The notes beneath the pieces were generated by a model. The model did not search any database. It was not told the origin of the DNA and saw only the letters and a program-made list of their open reading frames with translations. 64,000 nt of DNA from positions 829,968 through 893,967 of the forward strand of contig NZ_QLLL01000002.1 of assembly GCF_003259335.1 (NCBI RefSeq). Direction: 5' to 3'. The translations under genes were made by a program, and so were the position numbers. The number at the start of each line of letters is the position of its first letter. The stretch's first letter is position 1. The stretch is from Chitinophaga skermanii. Lineage in GTDB: Bacteria; Bacteroidota; Bacteroidia; Chitinophagales; Chitinophagaceae. This document shows positions 27,003-35,002 of this stretch, in pieces.

Positions 27003-27851
27003 TTACACAAAAATTTGCGCTGCAAGCAATGCCGATGCCGAAAATGCTTGCTCATCGATTAATAACGGCACTTGCTTTTCTTTACTATAGAATAACAAGT
27101 TTTCCGTGGCAATATTACCAACAAGCTCATCCTTCGCCATTGGGCAGCCGCCAAAACCTTTGATAGTACTATCAAAACGGCGACAACCTTCTGCATAAGC
27201 TGCATCAATCTTCTCATACCACGCACTTGGCGTGGAATGGAAATGCGCGCCAAATTCTACGTTTTTGTAAGCGGGAATAAGGTGAGAAAAGAGATAGTGT
27301 ATATCCTTGGGTTGCGCAACACCCACAGTATCTGCCAATGAAATAACTTGTATATCCAACTTTACCAGTTCATCTACCCACTTCATAGCGATAGCAGCAT
27401 CGTATGGATCGCCATACGGGTTACCAAATCCCATGGATATATACACTACAAGCTGTTTTCTATTTTTTAAGCACAGCTCTTGTATAGCGGCTACTTCTTC
27501 CAAAGAAGCAGCGATCGTTTTATTGGTGTTACGTAATTGAAATGTTTCTGAAATAGAAAACGGGAATCCTAAGTAGCTAATTTCCTCGAACTCCACCGCG
27601 CTTAACGCACCGCGTAAATTCGCTACGATAGCCAGTAACTTACTGCCGCCCGCCGGTATTTCTAATCCTTTCAATACGTCTACCGTATCTGCCATTTGCG
27701 GAATCGCTTTCGGGGAAACGAAACTGCCAAAATCAATCGTATCAAAACCAACACGCAATAAGCTGTTGATATACGCAATCTTATCTGCTGTACTAATAGC
27801 ATGGTGCCAGCCTTGCATGGCATCACGCGGACATTCGACGAGTTTAAGCAT
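27003..27851 (-). CDS. Hydroxymethylglutaryl-CoA lyase
   Basis: Encodes 282 residues of the HMGL/DRE-TIM metallolyase family. It splits HMG-CoA into acetyl-CoA and acetoacetate in leucine degradation. The start motif LVECPRDAMQGW carries the substrate-binding Arg-Asp pair. GFDTIDFGSFVSPKAIPQM, LADTVGVA, the metal-binding HFHSTP and the catalytic-loop cysteine in FGGCPMAKDELVGN follow at normal spacing. I start at ATG 27851 (MLKLVECPRD); the frame can begin at a TTG at 27890, but that part lacks conservation. No other leucine-degradation gene is nearby. Confidence 0.88.
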   Translation of the reverse strand: MLKLVECPRDAMQGWHHAISTADKIAYINSLLRVGFDTIDFGSFVSPKAIPQMADTVDVLKGLEIPAGGSKLLAIVANLRGALSAVEFEEISYLGFPFSISETFQLRNTNKTIAASLEEVAAIQELCLKNRKQLVVYISMGFGNPYGDPYDAAIAMKWVDELVKLDIQVISLADTVGVAQPKDIHYLFSHLIPAYKNVEFGAHFHSTPSAWYEKIDAAYAEGCRRFDSTIKGFGGCPMAKDELVGNIATENLLFYSKEKQVPLLIDEQAFSASALLAAQIFV

Positions 27852-27904
27852 AGCCAATTTATTTTGCCTGTATATGGATGAATTATGCAAATAGCCGATC
27901 TTCC

Positions 27905-28714
27905 TTACGCTCCTAATTCTCTATGTTTCATTGCTTCGTACAAAATAATACCCGCAGCAACGGATACATTCAACGATTCGAAACTATTCTTCATCGGGAT
28001 ATTGAAATGTACATCCGCTGCCTTTAATAAAGCCGGGAATACACCTTTATCTTCAGAACCCATAATAATCGCTACCGGTTCTTTCCAATCGCATTCGAAT
28101 ATTTTTGTTTTAGCTTCCATTTCACTCGCGTACACCTTAATACCATTCAAATGCAAGGTATCGATCGCTTTTAACAAGCTATTTACGCGGCAAATAGAGA
28201 TTTTCTCTAAAGCACCTGCTGAAGATTTCAATGCTTCTTCGTTCAATGCTGCGATTCCTTTATCCGGGATAATGATGGCCTGGGCACCGCAACATACGGC
28301 ACTTCTAGCAATTGCACCAATATTACGAACATCGGTAATACCATCTAAAATGAGGAACAACGGCGTTTCGCCGGCATCTACAACGTGGGAAATCACGTCT
28401 TGTAATTCCAAGTAGGCTACTTTAGCCGTAACAGCTACCACGCCTTGGTGGTTAGCTTGGGTAAGACTATTCAATTTTTCCACGGGAACTAAATTCACCG
28501 GGATTTTATGATCGTGTGCGAGTTGTTTTACTTGGGCAATAATATCGCCGGTGGCGGTACGTTGCAAGAAAATTCTTTCAATCGCTTTTCCTCCTTTGAT
28601 AGCCTCAATAAGCGGTTGACGGCCGATAATAAGGGCCGATTGCTTCGGCTTTGGAGGCGATTGCTTGAAAGACGATTGCTTGAAATTCCTGTTAGGTTTA
28701 AAATGCTGATTCAT
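27905..28714 (-). CDS. rlmB: 23S rRNA 2'-O-ribose methyltransferase, RlmB/TrmH type
   Basis: Encodes 269 residues. A basic, Lys/Gln-rich N-terminal tail (about 1-25) precedes the substrate-binding domain (IIGRQPLIEAIKGG) and the SPOUT methyltransferase domain, whose knot motifs are LDGITDVRNIGAIARSA, IIMGSEDKGV and SLNVSVAAGIILYEA. RlmB methylates G2251 of 23S rRNA; other TrmH members act on tRNA, so the exact target is an inference. The promoter element TATCTTTG lies only six bases before the ATG. Confidence 0.88.
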   Translation of the reverse strand: MNQHFKPNRNFKQSSFKQSPPKPKQSALIIGRQPLIEAIKGGKAIERIFLQRTATGDIIAQVKQLAHDHKIPVNLVPVEKLNSLTQANHQGVVAVTAKVAYLELQDVISHVVDAGETPLFLILDGITDVRNIGAIARSAVCCGAQAIIIPDKGIAALNEEALKSSAGALEKISICRVNSLLKAIDTLHLNGIKVYASEMEAKTKIFECDWKEPVAIIMGSEDKGVFPALLKAADVHFNIPMKNSFESLNVSVAAGIILYEAMKHRELGA

Positions 28715-28719
28715 TGCTG

Positions 28720-28746
28720 CAAAGATAACCGATCCTTCCGTAGCAA
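28720..28746 (-). promoter_or_regulatory. Candidate promoter of rlmB with almost no leader
   Basis: On the minus strand TTG (28746-28744) and TATCTTTG (28727-28720) are 16 bases apart. The start codon of rlmB is at 28714, so the transcript would have nearly no 5' leader. Confidence 0.45.
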
Positions 28747-28790
28747 CCAGCGATTAGGACAGAATCGTTCAAATGCAATACCAGCTTATA

Positions 28791-29351
28791 TTACAACTCG
28801 TTTTCGAGCTGCATTAAACGGATTTTTAAAATAGCTGCCACCGACATAGAATCGGTGATTTGATGATTTTTCACCATTTCATAGGCCGTTTCAAAGGGTA
28901 CTTTTTTTGTATATAATTGCTCCGTTTCTTCTGGCTCGGCTTCGTGCTGACTGAGATTTTGGGCTAGGTAAACAATGGAGGCTTCGTCGGAAACGGAATT
29001 AGAAAGATGCATGTGTATAATTGGGCGCCAGCTTTGTGCTACCAGTCCTGTTTCCTCTAAAAGCTCTCGTTTTGCACCTTCCAAAGGATCTTCCCCTATT
29101 GCACCGCCTCCCTCAGGAATTTCCCAGCTAAACTGTTCCAGTGGGAATCGAAATTGTCCAACTAAATAAGTATTCATCTGTTCGTCTAATGCAATAACGC
29201 CAATCGCCAAGTTCTTGAAATGAACAGTTCCGTAGATACCGTTACCTCCACTAGGATTTATAACCTGGTGTTCTGTTACTTTAATCCACTTGTTATCGTA
29301 CTTAATATCGCTGGATAATACCTGCCATGGGTTTTGTTCATGCTGTTCCAT
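28791..29351 (-). CDS. NUDIX hydrolase, ADP-ribose pyrophosphatase-like
   Basis: Encodes 186 residues. The Nudix box is complete: Gly81, Glu87, Arg95-Glu96, Glu99-Glu100 and Gly102 (GEDPLEGAKRELLEETGL). The preceding YLVGQFRFPLEQFSWEIPEG is typical for ADP-sugar pyrophosphatases, so hydrolysis of ADP-ribose or related nucleotide sugars is the best guess. It lies in the minus-strand run between rlmB and a GNAT gene. Confidence 0.9.
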   Translation of the reverse strand: MEQHEQNPWQVLSSDIKYDNKWIKVTEHQVINPSGGNGIYGTVHFKNLAIGVIALDEQMNTYLVGQFRFPLEQFSWEIPEGGGAIGEDPLEGAKRELLEETGLVAQSWRPIIHMHLSNSVSDEASIVYLAQNLSQHEAEPEETEQLYTKKVPFETAYEMVKNHQITDSMSVAAILKIRLMQLENEL

Positions 29352-29355
29352 GTCA

Positions 29356-29363
29356 CAAATTTA
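29356..29363 (-). promoter_or_regulatory. Candidate -7 element directly before NUDIX gene
   Basis: The minus strand reads TAAATTTG four bases before the ATG at 29351. If used, the transcript would be leaderless. No -33 TTG was seen, so this may be chance. Confidence 0.25.
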
Positions 29364-29395
29364 GTTAGCCGCGTAATAGGGAAAGATTTATTTTT

Positions 29396-29845
29396 TTATG
29401 CTTCTTTTTTGATGGTGTGGAAATAGGTAAAACAATGATCCTTTTCAAAATCATTATCCTCGTATAGCTTTTGAGCTGTTGTATTGGTTGTGTCGGTTTG
29501 AAGCATAATCCATTTAGCTTGCTGTTCCGCACCCAATGCTTTCGCCATGTCTAATAATGCCTTTCCTACACCACGTTTTCTACAATCAGCATCAACATAT
29601 AAATCGTTCAACAACCAAGCCTTTCCCATACTTACAGAAGAAAAAATAGGGTACAACTGTGTGAAACCAGCTGCTTTTCCATCGATAAACGCTAGGTATA
29701 TTTTACTATCTCCATTTTGCAAACGCTCGCGGACAAAGGCTTCCGCACCGGTTATATCGCTAGGTTGTTTGTAGAATACACGGTACGCATTGAATAATGG
29801 AACAATGTGCTGCAAATCATTGATATCAGCTAGTTTGATGTTCAT
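29396..29845 (-). CDS. GNAT family N-acetyltransferase
   Basis: Encodes 149 residues from ATG 29845 (MNIKLADINDL); a TTG three codons earlier is rejected. The acetyl-CoA pyrophosphate loop is DADCRKRGVGKALLDMAKAL (about 88-107), with the C-terminal KLYEDNDFEKD motif expected of the fold. The full-length single domain has an unknown substrate, possibly a small amine. It overlaps the end of the upstream GNAT-DinB gene by 20 bp, which implies translational coupling. Confidence 0.85.
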   Translation of the reverse strand: MNIKLADINDLQHIVPLFNAYRVFYKQPSDITGAEAFVRERLQNGDSKIYLAFIDGKAAGFTQLYPIFSSVSMGKAWLLNDLYVDADCRKRGVGKALLDMAKALGAEQQAKWIMLQTDTTNTTAQKLYEDNDFEKDHCFTYFHTIKKEA

Positions 29846-30770
29846 GTATGGCAAATATTTGTCGTAAATGATGTTGTAAATGATCCAAATAATCCGTAGC
29901 TACAAAAGATAAACTTACGGCAGGGTAACTACCAATTACTACTTGGTGTTCGAGAGCTTTGGTGGGAATAGATTGAATGGCGCGCGCCACTTTCTTATTC
30001 ACTAACACCCAAGTATCTACCAGCTCTTGCCAATCTTGTGCTTGGTATTGTTGGTTTTCCACCCAAAAATTTTGGTCGTATGCCGCCACTTCCACTTTCT
30101 CATGTACCTGCCCGCGAATAAATCTTGGCAAATTGTTCATGGCAGAATCTGTGAGATGACCGATTAACTCTTTGCTACTCCATTTATTGGGAGCCGGTTT
30201 GCGAGCTGCCTGTTCTTCAGAGAGCTGGCTTAATTGGATGGCGGCTGCTTGTACAACTTGCAAAAGCGCATCGGCTGTATGTTGCAGCGGCATGGGCTGA
30301 AGATTTAGTTCCATTTTTATATTACTTCTTTCATAATGATTATTCCCTAAAGGCACCGATTTAAACCCCAATTTCTCATACATCCTAATCGCCGGTGCCA
30401 ATACGGTATTTGAAAATAACGACATTTTCTTATATCCAGCCTTCCTGGCTATGTCAATTACGGATACAGCCAACATCTTCCCTATTCTCTGTCCTTGGTA
30501 CGCCTCATCCATCGCTAATTTCGACATCTTTACCTCTTCTTCGTTCTCCACCAATAATGATACCGTGCCCACAATTTGATCGTCTAAAGCAGCAAAGAAT
30601 ATTTTGCCACCTTGGCCAATTACATATTGACCGGGATTATTGAACACCTCTATATCCATTGCTTCTAAGTAAAAATACTTCTCTATCCATGCCTTGTTCA
30701 ACCGGGCAAAATGGGATGCATATTGCGGGTGATAGGGCAGTAATCGTACATTATTCGGCCAATTGTCCAT
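29826..30770 (-). CDS. GNAT acetyltransferase fused to DinB-like domain
   Basis: Encodes 314 residues in two parts. Residues about 5-155 form a GNAT domain with the acetyl-CoA loop AYQGQRIGKMLAVSVIDIAR and MYEKLGFKSVPLG. Residues about 165-314 form a four-helix DinB/YfiT-like domain with PNKWSSKELIGHLTDSAMN and a late DHLQHHLRQI; the histidines are in the usual metal-ligand positions. Such DinB domains resemble bacillithiol or other thiol transferases, but the function here is unknown. An alternative ATG at 30794 overlaps the EamA gene by 44 bp; 30770 overlaps it by 20 bp. Both domains look intact, so this is a real fusion rather than a frameshift product. Confidence 0.82.
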   Translation of the reverse strand: MDNWPNNVRLLPYHPQYASHFARLNKAWIEKYFYLEAMDIEVFNNPGQYVIGQGGKIFFAALDDQIVGTVSLLVENEEEVKMSKLAMDEAYQGQRIGKMLAVSVIDIARKAGYKKMSLFSNTVLAPAIRMYEKLGFKSVPLGNNHYERSNIKMELNLQPMPLQHTADALLQVVQAAAIQLSQLSEEQAARKPAPNKWSSKELIGHLTDSAMNNLPRFIRGQVHEKVEVAAYDQNFWVENQQYQAQDWQELVDTWVLVNKKVARAIQSIPTKALEHQVVIGSYPAVSLSFVATDYLDHLQHHLRQIFAIHEHQTS

Positions 30771-31668
30771 ATTGCTTATTCTTTTTGTATGCATTATTCA
30801 CGAGGTAAACGCCCACTAATGTGACTAAGCACGAAATGGCAACTACCATATTCAATTTCTCTTGCAAGATTATAAACCCTAGCAATACGGCAACAATAGG
30901 ATTTACATAGGCGTAAATCGCTACTTGCGATGGTGGCAAGCTATTTAAAGCGTAGATATATGCTGAATAAGACAACAACGAGCCTACAAATATCAAGTAT
31001 AATATACTACCCACCAATCGTGGCTCTTGCAAATGGCTCCATTGCAACGTTTCGCCCATACAAAACGAAATAATCAACATCACAACCCCACTGAAAAACA
31101 TCTGGAAGCCCGCTCCATATAATGGATTAATGCCTAATGCCCACTTCGCCGTTAACACGCTACCAAAGGCCCAAAACATAGAACCCATAATTAGCAAAAG
31201 GATGCCGAAACGAAATTCTGGTTTCATTAAATCCACTAAATAATCGTAGAAAATACCGCCTACTCCTATAAATCCAATCAACATACCAATAATAACCTGC
31301 GCAGTAATCTTCGATTTGCTAACTATAAAATAGCTGAATATTGTTATCCAAATAGGCACTGTTGCCGCGATTATAGCACCTAAGCCACTAGGGACGTATT
31401 TCATGGCCCAAGTCATTAAGCCATTACTACCGCACAACATAATCACGCCAATAATAAACAGCTTCGATAACATCGCGCGGGGCGGAATTTTTTGTCCTTT
31501 AATAAAAAAGAACCCGGTTAATAATACACCTGCCATTGATTGACGTAAACCTGCCAACAATAAGCCATGCATGTATTCTACACCGATATGAGAAGCTAAA
31601 TAAGTGGTTCCCCAAAAGAAACTCACAACAATTAATGCCACGTAGGCATTTACACTAGGTTTTTTCAT
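30751..31668 (-). CDS. EamA/DMT-superfamily permease
   Basis: Encodes 305 residues with ten predicted membrane helices in two EamA repeats. The first begins ALIVVSFFWGTTYLASHIGV and the second MGSMFWAFGSVLTAKWAL; the conserved VNPIVAVLLGFIILQEKLN block lies in TM9-TM10. Members export amino acids or other metabolites; the substrate is not readable from sequence. A Lys-rich cytoplasmic tail follows. The gene overlaps its downstream neighbour and lies 30 bp after a GNAT gene, so they are probably cotranscribed. Confidence 0.88.
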   Translation of the reverse strand: MKKPSVNAYVALIVVSFFWGTTYLASHIGVEYMHGLLLAGLRQSMAGVLLTGFFFIKGQKIPPRAMLSKLFIIGVIMLCGSNGLMTWAMKYVPSGLGAIIAATVPIWITIFSYFIVSKSKITAQVIIGMLIGFIGVGGIFYDYLVDLMKPEFRFGILLLIMGSMFWAFGSVLTAKWALGINPLYGAGFQMFFSGVVMLIISFCMGETLQWSHLQEPRLVGSILYLIFVGSLLSYSAYIYALNSLPPSQVAIYAYVNPIVAVLLGFIILQEKLNMVVAISCLVTLVGVYLVNNAYKKNKQYGQLAE

Positions 31669-31698
31669 GTAGTTAAAAGCAAAAATCGTGATGATAAA

Positions 31699-32145
31699 TT
31701 ATAGGTTCTTCAGCATGTGGAAGCCGAGGATCACAAATCCCTCGCGGAAATAGAACCTATGTGCGTCTTTGTTAACAACGTAAGCGTCTAACATGATGCA
31801 CTTACAGGATTCGGCCTTGGCCTTTTCTTCCATCCAATGACAAAGTATTTTACCAATGCCTTGCGATCGGTATGATGGTAACACGATTACGTTATCCATT
31901 TCTAAATACTTGCCCGAATAGATTTTCGTGCCAATCCAATAGCCACTCAAACCAATGATTTCCTTTCGTTCGTTGAGCACGGCCACCTGTTTATAATCGT
32001 GCTGTAGCATGTGCACGAGCATTTCTTCATAATCCGCTTGCGAGAGGTGCGGATTCAACAATTGTAATAACGGGTAATTTGCTGCCAGTTCTTCGAAAGT
32101 GACCAATTCTTTCAAAGTAAATACCGGCGCGGTAGTTAGGCTCAT
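31699..32145 (-). CDS. GNAT family N-acetyltransferase
   Basis: Encodes 148 residues from ATG 32145 (MSLTTAPVFTLKEL), chosen because TTAAAA lies at the right distance upstream and the extra 18 residues from ATG 32199 show no domain similarity. The acetyl-CoA loop is VLPSYRSQGIGKILCHWMEE, and the C-terminal VNKDAHRFYFREGFVILGFH is typical of the fold. An unknown small-molecule substrate is likely. It is the third GNAT protein in this minus-strand run. Confidence 0.83.
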   Translation of the reverse strand: MSLTTAPVFTLKELVTFEELAANYPLLQLLNPHLSQADYEEMLVHMLQHDYKQVAVLNERKEIIGLSGYWIGTKIYSGKYLEMDNVIVLPSYRSQGIGKILCHWMEEKAKAESCKCIMLDAYVVNKDAHRFYFREGFVILGFHMLKNL

Positions 32146-32245
32146 CTGTATATGTTTTAATGCGTATTCGAAATAGATCGGCCACGAGTAGATACCCATC
32201 GCGTTTACCTAATATCAACCTTGACGCATGTACAGAAATACATGA

Positions 32246-33646
32246 TCAACTAGTTTTTGCATACACTTCATGCAAAGCATGCATCACGATATCTAGATCT
32301 TGCTGGGTGGTTCGCCAATTGACGAAAGCTGCCCGCATAGCAGGTTTACCTGCAAATTCTGTAGCTGTAATGAATACCTTACCTTCTTTATTAAGTGTTT
32401 GCAAGAATATCTTGACGGTTTTCGAAAGCTCGCCGCGTGTATTTTTAAGGGTAAAACACACCGTGTTGAGATGTACCGGCGATAACAATTCGAACTGTTC
32501 GCTTTCTTGGATCTGTTTGCCCATGGCTTTTGCCAAATCAACATTATTCTCCACGATATGCGCATAGCCACTTTTGCCGTATGCCATTAACGAAAACCAG
32601 GCCGGTAAAGCGCGTAAACGTCGCGAGTTCTCTGGTCCGTAGTTCGTATAGCTGAATTGTTTCGACGGGTCGCCCAAATAAGCGGCGCCAATATTTTTGA
32701 AGATTTGTAGTTGTAAAGAAGGGTGTTTGGAAAAGATCAATGCACTATCATATGGTACATTCATCCATTTATGCGCATCAACGGTAATACTATCCACCGA
32801 TTCCCAGCCTTTTAATAAGTGCTTGAAACGATCGCTACAGGCAGCAAAGCCACCGAAAGCTGCATCCAGGTGTATATAAATATTATGATGCTTTTTCAAT
32901 GCTACAAGCGCTTGAATATCATCAAAATCGGCCGTATTTACAGTAGCAGCACTAGCCGCAATAATGTAAGCTTTAGCCGGATGTTGTTGAATATATTCCG
33001 AAAGGGCTTGTACATCGATGGCTTCACGGTTCGGAAGCGTTGGGATTTGAACAAAGGAGTTACGTCCTAAGCCCAACATCGACAAAGATTTCACAGCACT
33101 ACTATGCGGCTTGCAACTAATTATTTTAACCGGGGGCGCACTGTGTAAACCATCATCACTAATGTTTACACCATGTTGTTCTCCCCACCATTCGCGTGCC
33201 ACAGCTAACCCTGTAAAATTTGCCATGGTAGCTCCACTAACAAAAGCACCTGTAAATGCCGGTGGCAACCCGAATAATTCTTGCAAAAACGATATAGTTT
33301 GCTGTTCAATCGACATAGATGGTGCTTCCATAGAAGAACCATTCATATCTATAACACTCGTTAACCAGTCGCCCATTAAAGCGGCAGGCGTGGTACCTCC
33401 CGTAACGAACCCCAAGTAGCGAGCACCCGCATTCCCACTAATATAAGCGCCGTATTGCTGTAAAAATGCTTCGAATACCTTCGCCGCACCGGCTCCTTCT
33501 ACCGGCAAATGCATTCCTTTCTCTACGGGCATAGCAATATGCACCGGCAAAGATTCAAGCTTTTGCAAGTATTGGGCACACCAGTTCTTTGTAACTGTTA
33601 ATAATTCGTCGAATTGATCATGATCGTGCTGGAGGGTCGTATTCAT
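32246..33646 (-). CDS. Group II PLP-dependent amino-acid decarboxylase
   Basis: Encodes 466 residues, the size of aromatic-L-amino-acid and glutamate decarboxylases. Recognisable motifs are FVSGATMANFTGLAVAREW (136-154), the ring-stacking His181 in CKPHSSAVKS, Asp261 in HLDAAFGGF and the PLP lysine 293 in DAHKWMNVPYD. It removes the carboxyl group from an amino acid, probably an aromatic one, but the exact substrate cannot be assigned. No dedicated antiporter is adjacent, though an EamA permease lies three genes on. An upstream gap of 126 bp to ogt suggests its own promoter. Confidence 0.88.
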   Translation of the reverse strand: MNTTLQHDHDQFDELLTVTKNWCAQYLQKLESLPVHIAMPVEKGMHLPVEGAGAAKVFEAFLQQYGAYISGNAGARYLGFVTGGTTPAALMGDWLTSVIDMNGSSMEAPSMSIEQQTISFLQELFGLPPAFTGAFVSGATMANFTGLAVAREWWGEQHGVNISDDGLHSAPPVKIISCKPHSSAVKSLSMLGLGRNSFVQIPTLPNREAIDVQALSEYIQQHPAKAYIIAASAATVNTADFDDIQALVALKKHHNIYIHLDAAFGGFAACSDRFKHLLKGWESVDSITVDAHKWMNVPYDSALIFSKHPSLQLQIFKNIGAAYLGDPSKQFSYTNYGPENSRRLRALPAWFSLMAYGKSGYAHIVENNVDLAKAMGKQIQESEQFELLSPVHLNTVCFTLKNTRGELSKTVKIFLQTLNKEGKVFITATEFAGKPAMRAAFVNWRTTQQDLDIVMHALHEVYAKTS

Positions 33647-33772
33647 TTTCTTGGCGATTTGGGTGATTGAGGTACAAATCTCAACATATTTCGCACAAAA
33701 AAACAGATGCAGTTTTAACTATTTTGACCATATCAGATGGCAACTGCTTTGTAAATGTTATAACATTATTTG

Positions 33773-34267
33773 CTAGAACAATAATTGTTGACCATACTTG
33801 ATTTTCTTCTCATGTTCCAATAACCATTGCTTCCTCCATACGCCACCAGCGAAGCCCACTAACTGCCCACTGGCACCAATTACACGGTGGCAAGGCACTA
33901 CAATAGCAATCGTATTTCTACCATTGGCCGTACCTACTGCGCGGATGCTTTTAGGATTACCAAGGTTAAGAGCTTCTTGCATATAAGTGATTGTTCTGCC
34001 GTAAGGGATTTTCCTTAACTCTTCCCAAACAGACAGCTGGAATGGTGTACCCGATTGTTCGAGCGGTACCGTAAATGTTTGCAAGGTGCCTTCAAAATAG
34101 TGCCCCAATTCAGCTATCATAGCTTGCAGAATTGGATGGGTGGTAGTAGTAGGTTGTAATGCAGGATCATCTTCAAATTGAAGTGTTGTAACGGCGCGAT
34201 CATTCGCCCAAATCGACAAAATGCCAACCGGTGATTGAACATACACATGAGCTAAATCGGCTTCCAT
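33773..34267 (-). CDS. ogt: Methylated-DNA--protein-cysteine methyltransferase
   Basis: Encodes 164 residues. The acceptor motif IVVPCHRVIG places the methyl-accepting Cys126, preceded by the DNA-binding helix ALNLGNPKSIRAVGTANGRN. It removes O6-methyl groups from guanine in a suicide reaction. There is no AdaA domain, so it is the Ogt type. It starts directly where the upstream DinB gene stops, with no gap, which indicates coupling. Confidence 0.93.
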   Translation of the reverse strand: MEADLAHVYVQSPVGILSIWANDRAVTTLQFEDDPALQPTTTTHPILQAMIAELGHYFEGTLQTFTVPLEQSGTPFQLSVWEELRKIPYGRTITYMQEALNLGNPKSIRAVGTANGRNTIAIVVPCHRVIGASGQLVGFAGGVWRKQWLLEHEKKIKYGQQLLF

Positions 34268-34750
34268 CTATTGTTGTACTAATTTATTGTTGGGGTGATG
34301 TAATAACTTAAACATCGTAAAGATATGATGCGACTCGTGCAAAATAAACAACTCTGTCCATTCCAACAACGACATCGACCCATATACATGATGTGTACCC
34401 ATTCTTTCTCCTTCCGAAGGCGACAGCGAAGCCACCAAGTCAATTACCTGCTCGCGTTCCTTCATTAAAATGGGTAACAAGCGTTCTAATGGGTAATGAC
34501 AATATTCTAAGAAATTCTTATCTGTATCGCCACTCCATGGTTTGAAAGTGGGATTGGGTTGCATCAAAATTTGTTGCATCCTCTCCAAGTAAACGGGTTG
34601 ATAGCTGACGAGATGGGCAAAGTTTTCATAAACAGACCATTTATTGGGATCGACACGGTTTTGTAATAGTTCCGCTGGGTATTTATATAAGCGATCCTGT
34701 AAAATGAGATGTTGGGTTTGTAACCTTGATTGAAAAGAATAATGAAGCAT
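34268..34750 (-). CDS. DinB family protein
   Basis: Encodes 160 residues of the DinB/YfiT four-helix fold. The putative metal ligands are His in NFAHLVSYQ (about 46) and the pair in ILHESHHIFTMFKLL near residue 137-141. DinB-fold proteins are often thiol-dependent transferases with unknown substrates. It is the promoter-proximal gene before ogt, which suggests a link to alkylation or electrophile stress. Confidence 0.82.
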   Translation of the reverse strand: MLHYSFQSRLQTQHLILQDRLYKYPAELLQNRVDPNKWSVYENFAHLVSYQPVYLERMQQILMQPNPTFKPWSGDTDKNFLEYCHYPLERLLPILMKEREQVIDLVASLSPSEGERMGTHHVYGSMSLLEWTELFILHESHHIFTMFKLLHHPNNKLVQQ

Positions 34751-34920
34751 AGTAAACGGGTTTAGCTTAGAATATCAAAAAAGCATCGTTCAAGAACGAA
34801 AGTAAATTTTTCTCTGAGCCTGAACAAACAGATTATAAAATACTATCTTTATACCAGTACAGATGGATAAATGCATGCGCATCCATAAAATTACAGGAAG
34901 CCTACCTACACCAGGTTTCA

Positions 34921-34965
34921 GTGAAAAACTAAACTTAGCATCGCTCGTTTTGCTAGGTTATTCAC
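34921..34965. promoter_or_regulatory. Imperfect inverted repeat upstream of MocR gene
   Basis: GTGAA (34921-34925) pairs with TTCAC (34961-34965), and AACTTAGC pairs with GCTAGGTT inside it. It lies about 40 bp before the MocR start. It could be a MocR operator or a leader hairpin; a weak TATCTTTA element lies at 34844-34851. Confidence 0.35.
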
Positions 34966-35002
34966 TATAAGCGGGTTTCAATATCTTAAAAATATTAATA
35001 CA

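Noticed and set aside
27852..27890. TTG start for HMG-CoA lyase
   Set aside because: The family begins at the LVECPRD motif; the extra 13 residues lack conservation and the codon is TTG.
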